This document shows positions 11,501 to 26,500 of a DNA stretch of 64,000 bases, piece by piece (the stretch's first letter is position 1; every line of letters begins with the position of its first letter). The translations under genes and the position numbers were made by a program. The notes under the pieces were generated by a model. It saw only the letters and a program-made list of their open reading frames with translations, did no database searches and was not told where the DNA came from. This DNA comes from Linanthus parryae (lineage: Eukaryota > Streptophyta > Magnoliopsida > Ericales > Polemoniaceae). Where the stretch lies: the NCBI GenBank assembly GCA_023055425.1, contig JALGPY010000012.1, positions 10,847,922 to 10,911,921 of the forward strand, read 5' to 3'.

Positions 11501-14500
11501 AACCAAGCTAAATAATGCACACGCGTACACATTTTGAGTCGAGCTCTACGCGCTTGGAACATATCAACTCTCAAACAGTGTGGCATGTCAATTTCCAAAA
11601 GTTAAAACTGTTTTCTAGCACTCAACAGGTCAATAAACTTATTTAAGTCCCTCAGACTTGATCTGGGGAGATAGAAGAAACAGCGAACACACCTGCCAAA
11701 TCATTTTTCAGCAAGGAAACTCTATCTAGTATGACAAACATGTGTTGAAAAACACTCGTCGCCACTGACCCATGAGAGGTAACTCCAATAAAACTATTAG
11801 AGAACTAATTAAGACGGTTTCAGAGAACTTCATTGCATCCTTCAATCTCTCAGAGAACAAACACAGAACCCCGTAGAGAAATTAAAAGAGCTATTCACTT
11901 TAAGTATACAAAACCGGGGGTAGGCTTCTTTAGCTCCACTGGAATGGGGGTAACTGGGTAAGCTTCTTTCAATCCCTTAGGTGGAATATATTATGTTTCA
12001 CCAAGTTTAAAGACCAGGATATGACCACCTTTTTACGTGTCACTCTGATACTACCTTTGCAATTCCTACTTAAGCCTTTCTTTACAGTGGAAGCATTAGA
12101 AGAAAAAATAGTGAAAAAGTTGAACCGCCAATTTCAATGTTCTTGAAGGCGAGTGCACCACGTTTCTGAATTCATCATTTCAATCAGAACTCACGTGAGA
12201 GAATTGTGGCAACTCTGCTTTCAAACAAGGAAATGTTTCCTTCCAACAAATGTTGTGCTTTCGAAACAGAAAAGCACCTTCCGTTGGAAAGTTACAAGGG
12301 CAAGGTGCATTTATGACATTTGTTTCTCCTTGTAATGAGAACAGACACCCTGTTCACGAGCAAGCAAATGTTGGTAGATTGGTCATTAAGTTATTCTGTT
12401 GTTCCATAAGGACACATTTTGTTGAATATTCCTTGTCCATTTGGACCCAGGCAACATTATGATCCCTGCTTATGCAAATATCTTGATTAAATACAAGTAT
12501 AATAGAATATACCTAGCAAGCATAAGGACCAAATATTTTACTAGTACAATATACACATGAAACAGATAAGGGGAAATAATTACATAAACGGCTCATTAAT
12601 AGACATACAAGAAACAAGACATGTGGCTCGTAGTACATTATATCCACCAACCTGCTTGTTATTGAATCCTAGGGCATCCAAACGCTTCGAGAAAAATTGA
12701 ACAAGGTATTCAATTATTTCTGAACCTTTCCCTGCCACTTTACTCACAGAGCATAAGCACCTGCAGAAACAGGATCAACTATAATTTTAAAAGCAGATAG
12801 CTGATCTTAAAGAAATTTACACTATACCACCTTATTAGGTCACTCTTGTTCATTACATTTCTCTAAATTATCAGTTGCAACAATAGACTGCCTCATATCC
12901 GGTAGTTAGCATTGAGCAAGTGCAACACTCAAATACCCATTAAAGTGAGCAAAAGCCAAATCCAAATGACCAGTCTTTCTGTTGTTTATACAACTACATG
13001 TAACAGAGACACCATGGGGGTCAACAATGAGGTCCAAGTTTAAATACAAAATAACTGAGTGAGCCAAAATGTTTCTCAAGGTCTGTTTCGTTCCAGCTAA
13101 GCATCCCGGGTGCAGGAGTTAGATGCTAAGTATCATAGTCCTTCTATAGTTATAAACAGGTCATCTTTGTCTGTTTCCCTGCTTTTTCTCACTTAAGATT
13201 GTCGAGATAACGGTCAGTTAAACAAAAATAAAGAAAATCAACACCAGATATGTTTTGGGGAAGTCAGAAGCCAAGAAAACTGCAATAAGTTCATCAAAAA
13301 CTATGTCAATAGTTCAGGTTCAGTGACTGTATTTCAATGATGATGAGATTTGGTTGGGCTAGAGAAAAGGGAACAAAAGATTTCACTAATTATTTTGAAT
13401 AGCAACTGTTTTGTAGTCACTAATCCAACTAACTACTTTCACTGCCGTATATCCACATCCAAACCCCATTCACTCTTCATTAATTCTCCCACTTTGCAAT
13501 TCTTCATTCAAATTATATTTCCGTTACAACTGCAATTCCCAAGGGTGCGTTTGGCAACATAGATTTGGATTTGGATTTCAAATTCAAAAATTTGAAATTC
13601 TAAGATTCGAAATTCTTCCGAAGTCCAAATTTCCTGTTTGGACACAAAATGTGCATCATAAATTTCAACTTCAAAAATTAAAATCTGTCAGCTGAGCATT
13701 TTTACAAACATTTAGTTCTTTGATCTATCATCAACAAGATTGATCAGTATGAAGATTATTGATACTCAGTCCAATGGCAATATGAAAAAATTACCAGTTA
13801 GAGGCTTAGAGCTAAAAGGAAATGATGATTGAAGAGAACCCAGAGAAGGAGAGAATACGAGGAAATTAGTGGGCTTGTGAACGTAGAAATTGACTGGCAT
13901 TTGCGGACGTAGGAATTCGACCGGCATGCCGTCAATCACCAGCGCGACCACGAAATCGTACATTTCCGGTGGCGGGCCTGAATTCGAACGGATCAGGGGG
14001 TCGTCGACATCAATAAAGATGGCCCTTTTCTGGCTCGACTGGGGAAACGAAAGGGATCAGATTGACTCCAAAAGGAAACTGTCGTACATTTCCGGTACTC
14101 CAGGGGCTGATTGGGTCGCCGGCGGTGGGGAATTTGTGGAGGATCTGATAGCGATGTTCTCTGGGTGGCCTGTTCTTGACAGGGTGCTAATTTATTGAGG
14201 GAAATCACGATGGATGAGACTTTGGAGACGCCGTTGGCAGGAGACTTCTTCTGACGATGAACCCGTCTGTCTTTGAGGGACTTGGTAGGGGTTTTTTCTG
14301 AGTCTTGGTTTTCGAAGGTTTCCCTGTTGACGCAGGTGAGAGAGAAAGAGATGGCTGGAGAAAATGACTTAGGCGCAGTTGAGTAGTCGAAGTGGAAGAG
14401 TCAGAGAATTCAAATGACATGTCTCTAGTAGGTATTTGAAATTCCTTACTCAAAACGCCTGGAAATTTTGGACTGGATTTGAGTGAAATCAAATTCAGGA

Positions 14501-17500
14501 TCTTTTATGTATCCAAACAGTAGATCTGAAACCAATTCCCCCTAAATCAAGATCCAAGCTCAAATCAAGGTGTATCCAAACAGACTGAAGAAGAATATCT
14601 CAAGGAACTATATGATACTCTCATAAATCTGCACAGTCAAACTTGCCAATTAAACTTTGTCAAACCCCAAATATGACAAGCTAGGGGGGGGGGGGGGGGG
14701 GCGGGGGGGGGGGGGGGGGGGGGGGGGGGTAGGCTACAAGTTATACGGTGTTTCACTAATGCGAGCAACTAGATTTTCCAACATGCACAAGAAATCAAGA
14801 TGAACAACTTCATGACAACTTAGGAAGAATTTTACTTATCTTGTACACCAAACATGCAAGTAAAACATATCAATTTGGAATAAAACTAACTTGGTGCAAG
14901 CATGAACCACTGTCAAGAAAGGGTGGCGAAGAATCATCTGCTTCAGATCTTGCTCAAGTTCTTCCACAATATTTGGAGGAAGCTTCCGAAGCAACGGCAT
15001 GACAGAATCAATTATAAAGATTATACTCTCCAGTAACTGTGCAACTGGTCGGGTGTAAGTCTGGCCAAAAAAATTATAACATTTATGAGGAGAACTACTC
15101 AATTAATTCTTCCATATATAGACTTTCTCAAGCTTAAAGAGTAACAAAAGAAGTCTACAGAAGGGGAAAAAACTAAAATAAATTCTTCCATTTATCATAT
15201 TACAATGTATCAATGATCATAATACTCTTCGGCAAAGAAGATAGAAGCACAAATGTGCAGGAATATACATAAAAGTCTTTTAACCAGGGAGCTCGTACAA
15301 CTACTTCTGTTTTAAGTATACTGCTCAAAGTGAATAAGTACAAAATAATATGGAGTCATCTATCATAAATCTTGTGTGTAATCAAACCTATTAATAAGGA
15401 AGTGGGTTTTTTTGGTTTCACCAAGATCTTTAGGATTTTTTAAACAAAATTTACTCTTGTTTTGGAGACGTTGGAGGAATTTCATACGGAGCAACGGTTG
15501 GTCCGACCGGCTCCTTCCAACCCTACCAGAGAGAGAGGGTCCACCAAGATCTTTAGGAATTTTAAAAATTTTGAGTCAAAACCTCCCTCCCTCCCTCTCA
15601 CACAGCAGGGCCCATAAGATTATTTTTATATGTAAGATTTCACTGATGGCTAACATTACTCCACGGCTCCAGCATGCATATGAGAGCTAATGCAATGTTT
15701 CCACCTCGGCATTTATTCTTCGATTAAAATTTAAATCCTACCAATCCTAAAATTTAGTGTCCCCAAACAGAGCCAGTATAAGTCTAAGAATACCACAAAA
15801 GTATGCAATTTAGATCCAAAAGTAGCGGGACTAATTCCAGGCAAAAAAAATGAAAAAACTTGATCAGGTATGAGCAGCCATTAAGTGTCACTATAGGACA
15901 GATATCCTCTATCTTCGGCTCAATGGACAACAATAGCTGAAACAAGCTACCATATATTTGCTATCGTTATCTCAATTTCTCATACACTAATTTTTGCCAC
16001 TTGTCATGATTGAGAGCTGAAAGTGTCGATTCATGATAAAACTGTATCTGTAAATTTAAATCTGTTACAATTCAGCCACATACATAATTAATGCTCAACT
16101 GTTACCAAAGAAGATAAGATTGTTTATAACCTGACTCTTTAAATATGGCTGAAGGGTTATCACGAATTGTGAAGGATCAGAAGCTGGAGCACAGAGCGTA
16201 GGATCCACAACACAAAACGCATTTAAGAGAAGCACATATGGAAGTGTTAGGACCTCTGCTTCCCCATTGTTTGACTCCTCCACCTGAATAAAAAAGTAAA
16301 TCAACGTAACAAGTAAACACCTAAAATGCACCAAAATCTCGATGACCATTAAGAAACAACAAAATACCTGCAGTATCCTTTCCACCAAGAACTTGCACAT
16401 TAATTCACAACGCTTGCGTACAGATGCAAGAGTGATGGGATTGATACCAACAGCTTTAGCTGATTGAGGTAAGAAATCAAGGGATAAGTTACGCTTAATG
16501 ACAGTCACAAGAAGTTGATGATTGGTCATCCTCTGTAACATCTCAACAATCTGCTCGGTTTTCTTTGCCACTTCCAACGGAACAGAACTATTGTCTCCAA
16601 AAAAGCGAGACTGTGAACCAGGATCTTCTTCGAACCAGAATTCATGAAAAGTTTTGCAGACAAGATCCTGTAACCAAGAAAAATGTTGAAACCTTAATAA
16701 CCTTATATGATGCAAAACATGTGAATGCTTTGACATTTTGAATAGTGAAGAGGACTAAAGGATGAAAATGAGTTCTAACGTCCGGGAGAAGAATTAGAGG
16801 AACATGAAGTTCATAAGGAGTGTTATACATCTTTGCACTTGCCACAACAGTTTGTTGCAATCATGTAATTGTGGTGCTGATGCTCGAGTATAAGTGCGCG
16901 TTGGGAGGTAGTGACCTCATCACCTGGCAGACAATGAAAATCACCCTCCAAAGCAGATGAGGAAGAGAGGGATGCAACCCAATTTCTTTATTTATGTTTT
17001 TACAGAAAGACTACTTTCAGATTTTAACTTAAATCCGAGAGGTTGTTGCTTGAAAATTCTACCTCATTGTTACCACCAATTGGCTCATACCCAAGCACAT
17101 TGTAATAGAAGAAATCAATATGTTACTTTTTACACAGAACGAAACATCGGAATCTGGAGAAAGATGTGTTCTCATATCAGTTTATATTTTACATGATACA
17201 AATCCAGTTTCACCGTCCTACGTGTATGAATCTACAGCGATCTTAAACTCTTTTCCATATTTCTTATCCCAATGGTTTTCCTAGCAGAGAAAAATGACGA
17301 GAAAGATGATTTACATGGAGATGAGGCACATTATTGGCCTGGAAAATATAAGAATGTATAAATAATTATATTACAATTTAATTCTTATCTGAAAGATTTG
17401 ACATAAACTTAAGTGATAAGAATCGCATACAAAGGAACCTTGGAGCATCTCCAACAGGAGGAGCAAAACCTGGTTTGGAGCAAAATTTTGGTCCAAATTG

Positions 17501-20500
17501 ACAAAAACACAACTCCAACAGGTGGAGCATTCGGTGGAGCAAAAGCGAAGACAATGTTTTGGAGGAGCAATTCTGTGACAATTTTGGTGAGGAGCAAAAA
17601 TATAAAAATCAAGTTTAATGAAAAGCTGATTCTTCAAAAATATAAACATAGTTTTAATTGCATAGAAAAAATATTGGGTCACTAAACATAGTTTTACTTG
17701 TTTAGGAAATTAGAGTTTTTTAGTATGTAAAATTATGTTAAAAAATTATTTAACATGTTTGTTAAAATATTTTGTTGAAGAATAAGTATTTTTTAGGTCA
17801 CTAAACATAGTTTTACTTGTTTACTCATTTACTTTAGATTAATTAATACGAAAAACAAATTATTTAATAGTAATAATTAATAATTAATAACAAGAAAATA
17901 ATAAAATAACAAAAAGGAGCAATTTTGCTCCTCACTGATGGAGCTCAAGCAACAAACTGGAGGAGCAAATTTTGCTCCAGGACCAAATTTGGTCCAAGGA
18001 CATTTTTTTTGCTCCTCATTGTTGGAGATGCTCTTACAACCTATAAGATTAATTTATGAAAAAAAAATATCGCTGTTTTACTAGATCATGTAATATTGGG
18101 ACTTATTCCTGATCTGTGAGCCAAAACAATTTGAAAACCACATAAAAAACAAGTTTACATGCACAGAGGACACTTCAAAAGAGATAAACTAATATGACTA
18201 TACAATAAATGCACTTCGTATTTATTTTCACTCTACATAGTAGTGGGTGGTGAAAAATAAAACTGTGCACCACCGTAAAAAAGCTAAGACGGCGGTGGAA
18301 CTAAAAAGTTAGCAGTTGTGGCTTCTACTTCTGAAGCGGTGTTGATTGAGTGGGTTAGTTGTTCAGGCAAGGTAGTATGGGAGGTGGGAATGTTGAGTAG
18401 CAACTGAAGAAGTCAGAGATGATGTACTTCAAAGAGCAGGTAGGCTATACGTATATGGAGTTCACCAATGGATTGAGCTACCACCAAGTGGGATGACATG
18501 GGGTTAATCAGGACACTTAACTACGATTAAATCTGTAAGCATGATTTAAATTTTACCCTTAAAATGAGGGGACCCGAATCTCTTCATACAGAACCTCTCA
18601 ACATGGAAATTATACGCGCAATGAGTGATAGCCTCATGTGCTCAGCTAGTATCAGTGTAATTGGGCTTTTAATTATCAGTAGCCAAACTATGTAGACATA
18701 AACAAGATAAGAAAACATGATAGATGGAGACATGGATGGTTAATATCACCTAGCCACCCAGGGAACATGTATAAACCATAATTGAAGAACCTCGTCCTAA
18801 ATAAAGCGATTTCACAACTGGCATGAACAATCATAGAAAGAAGCCAGTTAAAATTCAAAATCATAACATTTCCAGAACTACCTGAATGCTTGACTCGTCA
18901 TCACTGACACGAGATATAATCTCTATGCATGCTGAAGTAAATTCCGCAAAATTAGCATTTGACGTGCACATCTCTTTTATAATTTTGATAGCTCGTTTTC
19001 GGACGCTAACTCCGGTATCTTTCATCCTCTCTGCAACCTTTTCAAAATACTACAAAAACACAACAGCAGAAAATTAAAATACGGTATCTATTACGTTCCC
19101 CTAATTGTAAGTTAGGGTTGTTTACTTGTTTCAGTTAGCAATACCTTTGAACCAACATCAGGATGGGAAGCAATATGCCGTCCCACGAGTTCTAATGCTG
19201 CTTCTCTGACAGAGATAGCAGTATCACAAAATCGCCCCTCAACGGCCTGTTGAACATCTTCATCACATAAAACTTCTGGATCAGCTTCAACGATAATGCT
19301 TACCTGCTCTCATCATTATCAAAACATCTGACTATCAATAATCGAATTCAGAAGAAAAATATGAGACAACTCAATGAAAGGAAGACGGAATAACATGTTA
19401 AACAATGAAGGACATTTTCACTTACCGCACGTAGTGCTTTGGCACGAATTACGGGTGAGTTCTCCTTTAAATTTCCCTGAAACAGATTGCAACATATGAC
19501 AGTATCATTATAACTACACTATTTATAAGAGCACAAACAGATCTGATATGATCGAACTTTGACAGAGTCGACGACTATAAAAGTAAACGAATAAATCTTA
19601 ATTATCGACCCGACCTTTACAAACGTCACTCGTTTACATTAGGGAAAAATCAAAGAGAAAAGCAACATGGCTAGAATTAAGCCACCAACAAGTCAACAAC
19701 GTCGTCAAATGACTAATTAACGCAAGTCACCTTCCCTAGTCCCGGTTTTTGTCCTTTAAATTCAGATGGTAATACTCGGGGATCAAAGATGTATCAGTCA
19801 ATCTACAGTCACTACTGCTAGCGTTGTTAATGAATTTAATGATAAATTTACACTAAATTAGGGTTTCACACTCATATTTAACGTGCTTACCGCACTCATT
19901 TTTAGTAAGTTTGACTTACAGCTCACCAATTCTGGACATGTTATTTTTAGCAAACAGAAAAGTTGTCCTGGTTTAGTAATATCTCTATGTTATTTGTTTG
20001 GCTAATGCTATTCCTGACTTTACTCAAGTATAGACCATTTTCTGCGTGTAAAGAACTCGGGTTGCTCGGTTATTTCAGTGATTCAGAGGAGATATATAGG
20101 AGAAACTTTGGGGGCGGTATTGGATTTCAGAAAACCTAGAGTTGCTTTTGATGTTTGACTTGGTTATAGGTCTACGGGAGAAGAGTATATGGAAATGGAA
20201 TAAAATATTGATGTGGAAATTAAAATCTCGAGATATGGTGGAGTTCAGCATAAATGGAAGTAAGTGAAGGTTTTGAAGTGTATGGAAGATTCTGTAGCCA
20301 CTAACAATCTGGTAATGGAAGCAAAATATTGTGGAGTTCAGCATGCGCAAATGGCATTTCACATTTTGATGAATAAACTTAAAATGCATGCATCCCTAGC
20401 CTGACATGACAATATGTCCCAACTCCTAAACAATGGGTCAAAACCCAGAACTAACTCATAACACGATATACAAAACACAGGGGAAACAAATGAAAAATTA

Positions 20501-23500
20501 GTCACTAAATAGCATGCAGGTCTCTTTACAATCAGCCGCCTCCGGAGGACTACCTGATTTATTTCTGAGCATGATAATTTATGTTCAGAAAAGTCATTTT
20601 TGGCACAGAAATCTTACATGGATTGTCTATCTGGTACTCAATTTTGCCAAGTTTGATTTTCGGTTTCGCACCAATTCTGCATTTGTTTGATTTTACCTAA
20701 TTTGTTCTGATTTCTACGTTGTCATGGCCCTCTAGTACAGAAAATTAAAGCAATTAAGCAAGCAATAACCAACTAACCAAAAACATGTGAAGAATCTTTT
20801 CAAACCCTCTCGAGAAAGAATTATTCAGTCCAATTGCCAAAGCTATCTTCTTGACTGCAACCCTCGTCAACGAGGAAGAAACAATCCCGGAGTTTCGCAC
20901 AATAGCTTTCGACTTCAACCTTGCAAGGTAGTAAAAGAACTTCTGTCTAGATTCCGGGTCATCCTTGATCCATATGCAAAGAAGAAACCTGAGCATATCG
21001 CAAGAACAACATCAATGCAAACCCCAAATGTCTAAAACAGAAAACAAGAATATACAAAAATTACGGACCAGCGAGTAAAGAGATGCACATCTTCAGCAGA
21101 GCCACCATCCTGCAGGTAATTCAGGAGCATCTGCTGAACAATTTCCATCTTAGAAATGGGACCTGTAACTGGCGCAGTTTTATCTGAAGATGTATTTTCT
21201 GCAGGTTCATCTTTGCAACGAGAATTGCTGTAGGTTTGTAACACAACAAGTTGTTTCTTGCAGTGACAGAACTGACAATGCCAACCACGGCTAGGAACTT
21301 CCTGCTCTAAAACACCCATGCAGTTTGCATGAAAGTATCTTTGACAACCTTGACACAGAAACAAAGGTTTCTCCACGCTTCCATCCGTACATACAGCACA
21401 TGAATTGTTGGAAAAATTGTTGTTGTCATTATCTTTCCTAATCAACTCCTGCACTATCCAAAAACTTTCTTTTCTGTTAACAGCAGAGTCACGTTTTAAC
21501 CTCGCAGCAATTGTTCCAAGGAGGTCCGTAGCCACGGAGCGTACAGCAATATCTTTGGATTTCGGACCAGCATTTTGGAGCAATAAAACACAGAGGACCT
21601 GCAAATAACTGTCCCTTAACATATAAACAAGATGATACAATCCAGCAGAAGCAATAAGAGTCCATGCAATATACCTCCAGAATAGAGGCAGAACCAGGAT
21701 ATTCAGGCAGATTCAATGTTGAAAGCAAATCCATAACAAGGTGCTCAATCATTGCTTTCAATTCGGATGCATCCTGAGGTTTTGTATTTTTCAATCGTTG
21801 AAGAACTCCAGTCCAGAAGTGGCAACATGTTTCAGTAATAGCGTCTTGGCACTGTGCAGGGTAAGTAGGATCAATGGGGACATCGATAATAGGATTCCAG
21901 TCCGATGCTTGTCTGAAAGCCTCAGGAAGATTAGCACTGCAGTGTACTAACTGAATCAACAAAGCCGTGACCATCTGAATCTGCTTCTGTTCCTCGTCAT
22001 GTAGATGATATGTTCTTGGTATTCGCTTAGAGAATGGTAATTTTGAAAGAAGCTGAAGGAGTTCATCTATCACATAATGTCGATGCTGCATGTATACGTA
22101 AAAAATCTGCTCCAGCAGTGATAAAAATCAGTAAGCAATTCCACCAAACAAGTTGATGTAAAAGATCTGGAAAAAGAAATCTGTAAATACCCCACTAATC
22201 AAATCAATTGTTTTCAGTTGCAAGAGCTCGACATTATCCACCGACAGGGTTGTAAAACTTGTCTTCAACAATTGCAGAATGCAGCTATCTGATAAGCGCT
22301 CCACAGTCAACAAATCCTTAAGGAAACCAAGAATGGTGCACATTTTCCGCAGAACAATGTTCACAGCCACGGAGATTCTGATAAATCAAGAATGTGTAAG
22401 ACCGCATGATGGAGTCAAATAATTCCAAAATAATTCTCAGGAAATTATCTAACAAAAATACAAACTTAACATACTTATTTACTGATGATTTCTTGACTTT
22501 AACACCCCTAAAAGTGCGCCTCTTCTTGTTTGCAGAACCAAATTCATTATCAAAATCATCATCTTCTTCATCTGAAGAAAAATGCAAATGAGCAGAAATT
22601 AGAAGCAATGCATGAACATTACCATCTGCACATAACAAATTCTCTACCTTCCACAATCTCATCTTCAATCGGTTTGTGCAAAGCTCGATAAGCTGGATCA
22701 CAAGCAGACAAAATATCCCCAATCTGATGCTTACAGAACTCCAGGATTCTTTCGATGATCTGATATGAGAACAATCATTCAATAAGACACAGTGATCAGA
22801 AAGAGGCGCAAGGCTCACTCAAACATTAATCCAAGTTTCCTAGGAATTGTGTGCATCCATAAAATATTGCAAAACCACTGATACAATAGGTGAACATAAT
22901 TATACCTCTTCTTTATATATCTGCTTTGGCATGCCATTATGGGCCATTATGGCTAGAGCAGCATGAATCGACTCCAGAGCACCACAAACTGATGATACAA
23001 GATCTGAATCTGACTGAAATTGACATGATTAACATAAGAACAGCAGATAATTACAAAAGGAAACACCAAAAGAAATAGAACTATGCAAGTGAGATTCAAC
23101 AAATGCAGATTCTTTTTATCTTGAATGCAACAGTGAGGAAAGATGATGGAGAAGAAAGGATGAATGGCAGAGGGAGACAAAGCCAGCGAGCAAGTCAACT
23201 TCTTTAGCTGACAAAACATCAGTCTCCTGCTCTAACCTCCACCTTAACAACAGAGAAACTAGGTCAAGATATATGTGGTCACTTTCCTAAGTCAAGATCA
23301 AGAAAATAATCATGAATTACCATGCAATTTATTCGTTGGGGGAACTTCAACAACATAGTTTCCTGTATAACTAACCTTCAGAATACATGTCCAAATATTT
23401 AGGTGCCAAATCACCATGTTCGAAGGTAATACAATATACTAGACCACTTAAGACACCCATATTATGATTTATAGCGCAGCATTGATTTAGAAAAGAGTTA

Positions 23501-26500
23501 TAATTGTGATGTGTGGCATAAAGTCCTGGGGATATATTAATGACAACCGGCCCACACTCTCATATATCACAACCTGGATAAGACGTTCCTGACCATGGCA
23601 TACAGAACATTGAAACAATGAACATGGCAATTCAAAACAATTTTAATTAGTTACCAAGAAAACGTTGAAATAATGAACATGGCAATTGCTTGAGTAATGG
23701 AAAATCTGAAACAATGCTGCTATAGTTTGTCTCGTTGAAGTATGGATTTGATAATCTGACATATACTTAATAAATTATCGCATGGTAGTTTAAGCACATT
23801 TATAATCTAATTACATGAGCTTTCTACTCTCTAAAAGTATAATTTGATGGTGAATATTCTTTTTCTTTGATTTTCTGAGGGACGGCGAAGGGAACCTAAA
23901 ACCTCCCAATTTAAGTAACAAGATGTTCCATCGGTAGATGACAAATGGAGAGATTGAGACTGCAATTCTTGAACAACTTAGGACCTTCACGGACAATAAG
24001 AAAAGAACAGTTCGTTTAACGTTGGCAGTAGTAAAAGGAATATAGCCGCACAGGAAAACACAGACAGAAAATGTGGTAGGACTATACTAACTTGAATTTC
24101 AAAGAGCATATAATATCGGAAAGTACAACTAGAGAAAAATATTGAAGAAAGCTGATCCCAATCAATTTAGGAAAAATAATTATTGGCTAAGCTGAGTATC
24201 GATCCAGCACATCCAACTAGAGACAAAGCTAAGGATGCGAGGAAAATGGAATCTGTCAAATCTAGCAGAAAATTGATGTCACCAGCGACAATGTGAATAA
24301 AAGAAAAAGAAAAAAGAGGTAGATAAGAAAGGAGCACAGTAAATTCCATAGCAGGACAACGGACAACCATATGAAACAAGACCGACTCGGAAAAAAATTG
24401 AAATCGAAGGATACTCGCCAATTGCCATATATGGCATAACAAACGAACAAGATATTTCTTTAAATGCATAAGAAATTAAATTATAAATACATATACATGC
24501 CTACTCATAAAAATCTGTAAGCAGTAAACGTATAGAACCGTTCCAATTTTAACATTTCAGTGTAACTTATTTCTTCGGATTTGTGACATGTTCCATGTGT
24601 GATGCTGGATGTCTCGCTCAGTAATTTGTCAAGTACAATAAAACATGAACTAGGGCCCTCGGGAGCAGTCCAACACATGTTGAGAGCATCCAAGGAGTGG
24701 CCCTGTTTGGGAAAGTTGGATTACTGGATCAACTCAAAATCCAATCATACAACTTCTAGAGTTTCAATAATTTATATTGCAGGTTATGGGGATGGTAGAT
24801 TATAGGATTATTTTTAAGTTAACTATAAGTGTTTCGAATTACTTAGGTTATTTTGATAGTGGACGTTAGATTACTGGATTATAATATTCTAATAATCCAA
24901 CTGTTGGACTTCATAGAAACTGAAGTGCTTTTGGAGGTAGTTTGCATTAACTATAACCGGCAGTTTCCAAACTAACGAAATTTCACAAAAAAATATATAT
25001 GTGGGTACTAATTAGCAACCATTAACTGAAGCTACAGAAAGCAAATGTTGTCAACAAAAACTACGTTCTGATACATATTTATAATTTTGCAGAAAATTTT
25101 GCAGAAACCAAGTACTCCATCCGTCCCAGTTCAAGCGTCTTCCTACCTAAAACGGATGTCCAAAAATGAGTGTCCTAGCACCAAAAAGTTACTTTTTCAC
25201 TTTACTTCCACCCATACCCTTTTTCTAAATGATTACTTTTTCGCTTCCAAAGAAAAGTATCACATAAAAACACGTCCTTAATCTCTGTGAAAAGTATCAT
25301 ATAAAGACATTTTAGCAAGTCATAAACACGTCCTTAATTTCTGTGAAAAGTCCAGCCCGACACTCAATTTGGGACGGAGGGAGTAGGCATTTACTAGAAC
25401 AAATATAAAGTCGTAAAAGATATAAAAAATGAAGGTAACTGTATCACAAGATAGCATCATGCAAAATCAAAAGACAGGCTCGTAGGTGATGTGATGGCTG
25501 TGTTATTTGGTGACTCTTAGCAGTATAACCCTTTGTGTTTATTAAATGGTGAAAAACTATTTGACCATGGACACTAATCATGGTGAACTTACTAAAAGTC
25601 CGAAAAGTTACGAGCTCTTAACTCTTGCTTTTCTCATTTTTTACTCTTTCGACTTTTATAGTCGGTGAAGCTAAAGAGTAAAACTATTGACTTTTACCTC
25701 TGCTTGGACTAAGATGCAACTGAACTAAAAGTCGTGCTTTCAGTTCACAAAACATGTCCTATTCCTTGTACTCGTTCCTTTGTTATAAATGCGAGCTAAC
25801 AACTATGATAGATATCAGCTTGATTACTACAAGAGTCTCAGCTTTGGCTCTCCTCAGGGATTCACTTGTGGCTTCCCCTCGATCTCTAACCGATCATGCT
25901 TCCAAATGGGAAACCAGAAAAGGAAGGTTCGCGAAACATATATTCCAGAGTCCACAAGGAAAGCAAGTATTATTAAACCTAAAGTCCCACCTCAAAACCT
26001 ATTGGCAGTGAGGGGAGTGGCCCAATAATCTTATTAGCCACAGAGAGTACTCACAGAATCCCGAAGAGGGAGAAGCAACAATTCACAACTTGACAAAATT
26101 CACAACACAGCACATTCCAGGAAGCTGACAAGAAAATTAGATCATAAATGATTCGATGATATGCCCTCTGAATTCATCAAACCCTTCCTTAATTACTTGG
26201 ATAAACTAAGTGGATCGATTTTTAGCTTTTCTTTCCCGTGCCATATCGACTAAAATTATGTTCTTTCCCAAATTACATGTGAACCATATTGGTACAAAAA
26301 AAATCTAGGTTTATACAAGCCATGGAAGTTCCCGCTCATTCTTCATTGTCCCTAGCTGTGACTGAAAAGAGTAAATGATATACAAAAGAAACAAACCAAA
26401 CCAAAAGAACTTTACATGAGCCATATGGATGTTTTTGGAGAGTGGACAACCAAGGCAAGGTCATAAGTACATTAAAAAATGGCACTCACAAATCCAAATA

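Noticed and set aside
15385..15790. Possible insertion in SCC2 intron 17, with ACCAAGATCTTTAGG present twice
   Set aside because: No convincing inverted ends or target duplication, only a short internal repeat.
17371..17685. Several overlapping frames of 67-103 codons on both strands
   Set aside because: All fall within the arm of the GAGCATCTCC MITE; repetitive and without domain.
24690..24960. Possible MITE beginning GGCCCTGTTTGGG
   Set aside because: No matching inverted right end could be found.
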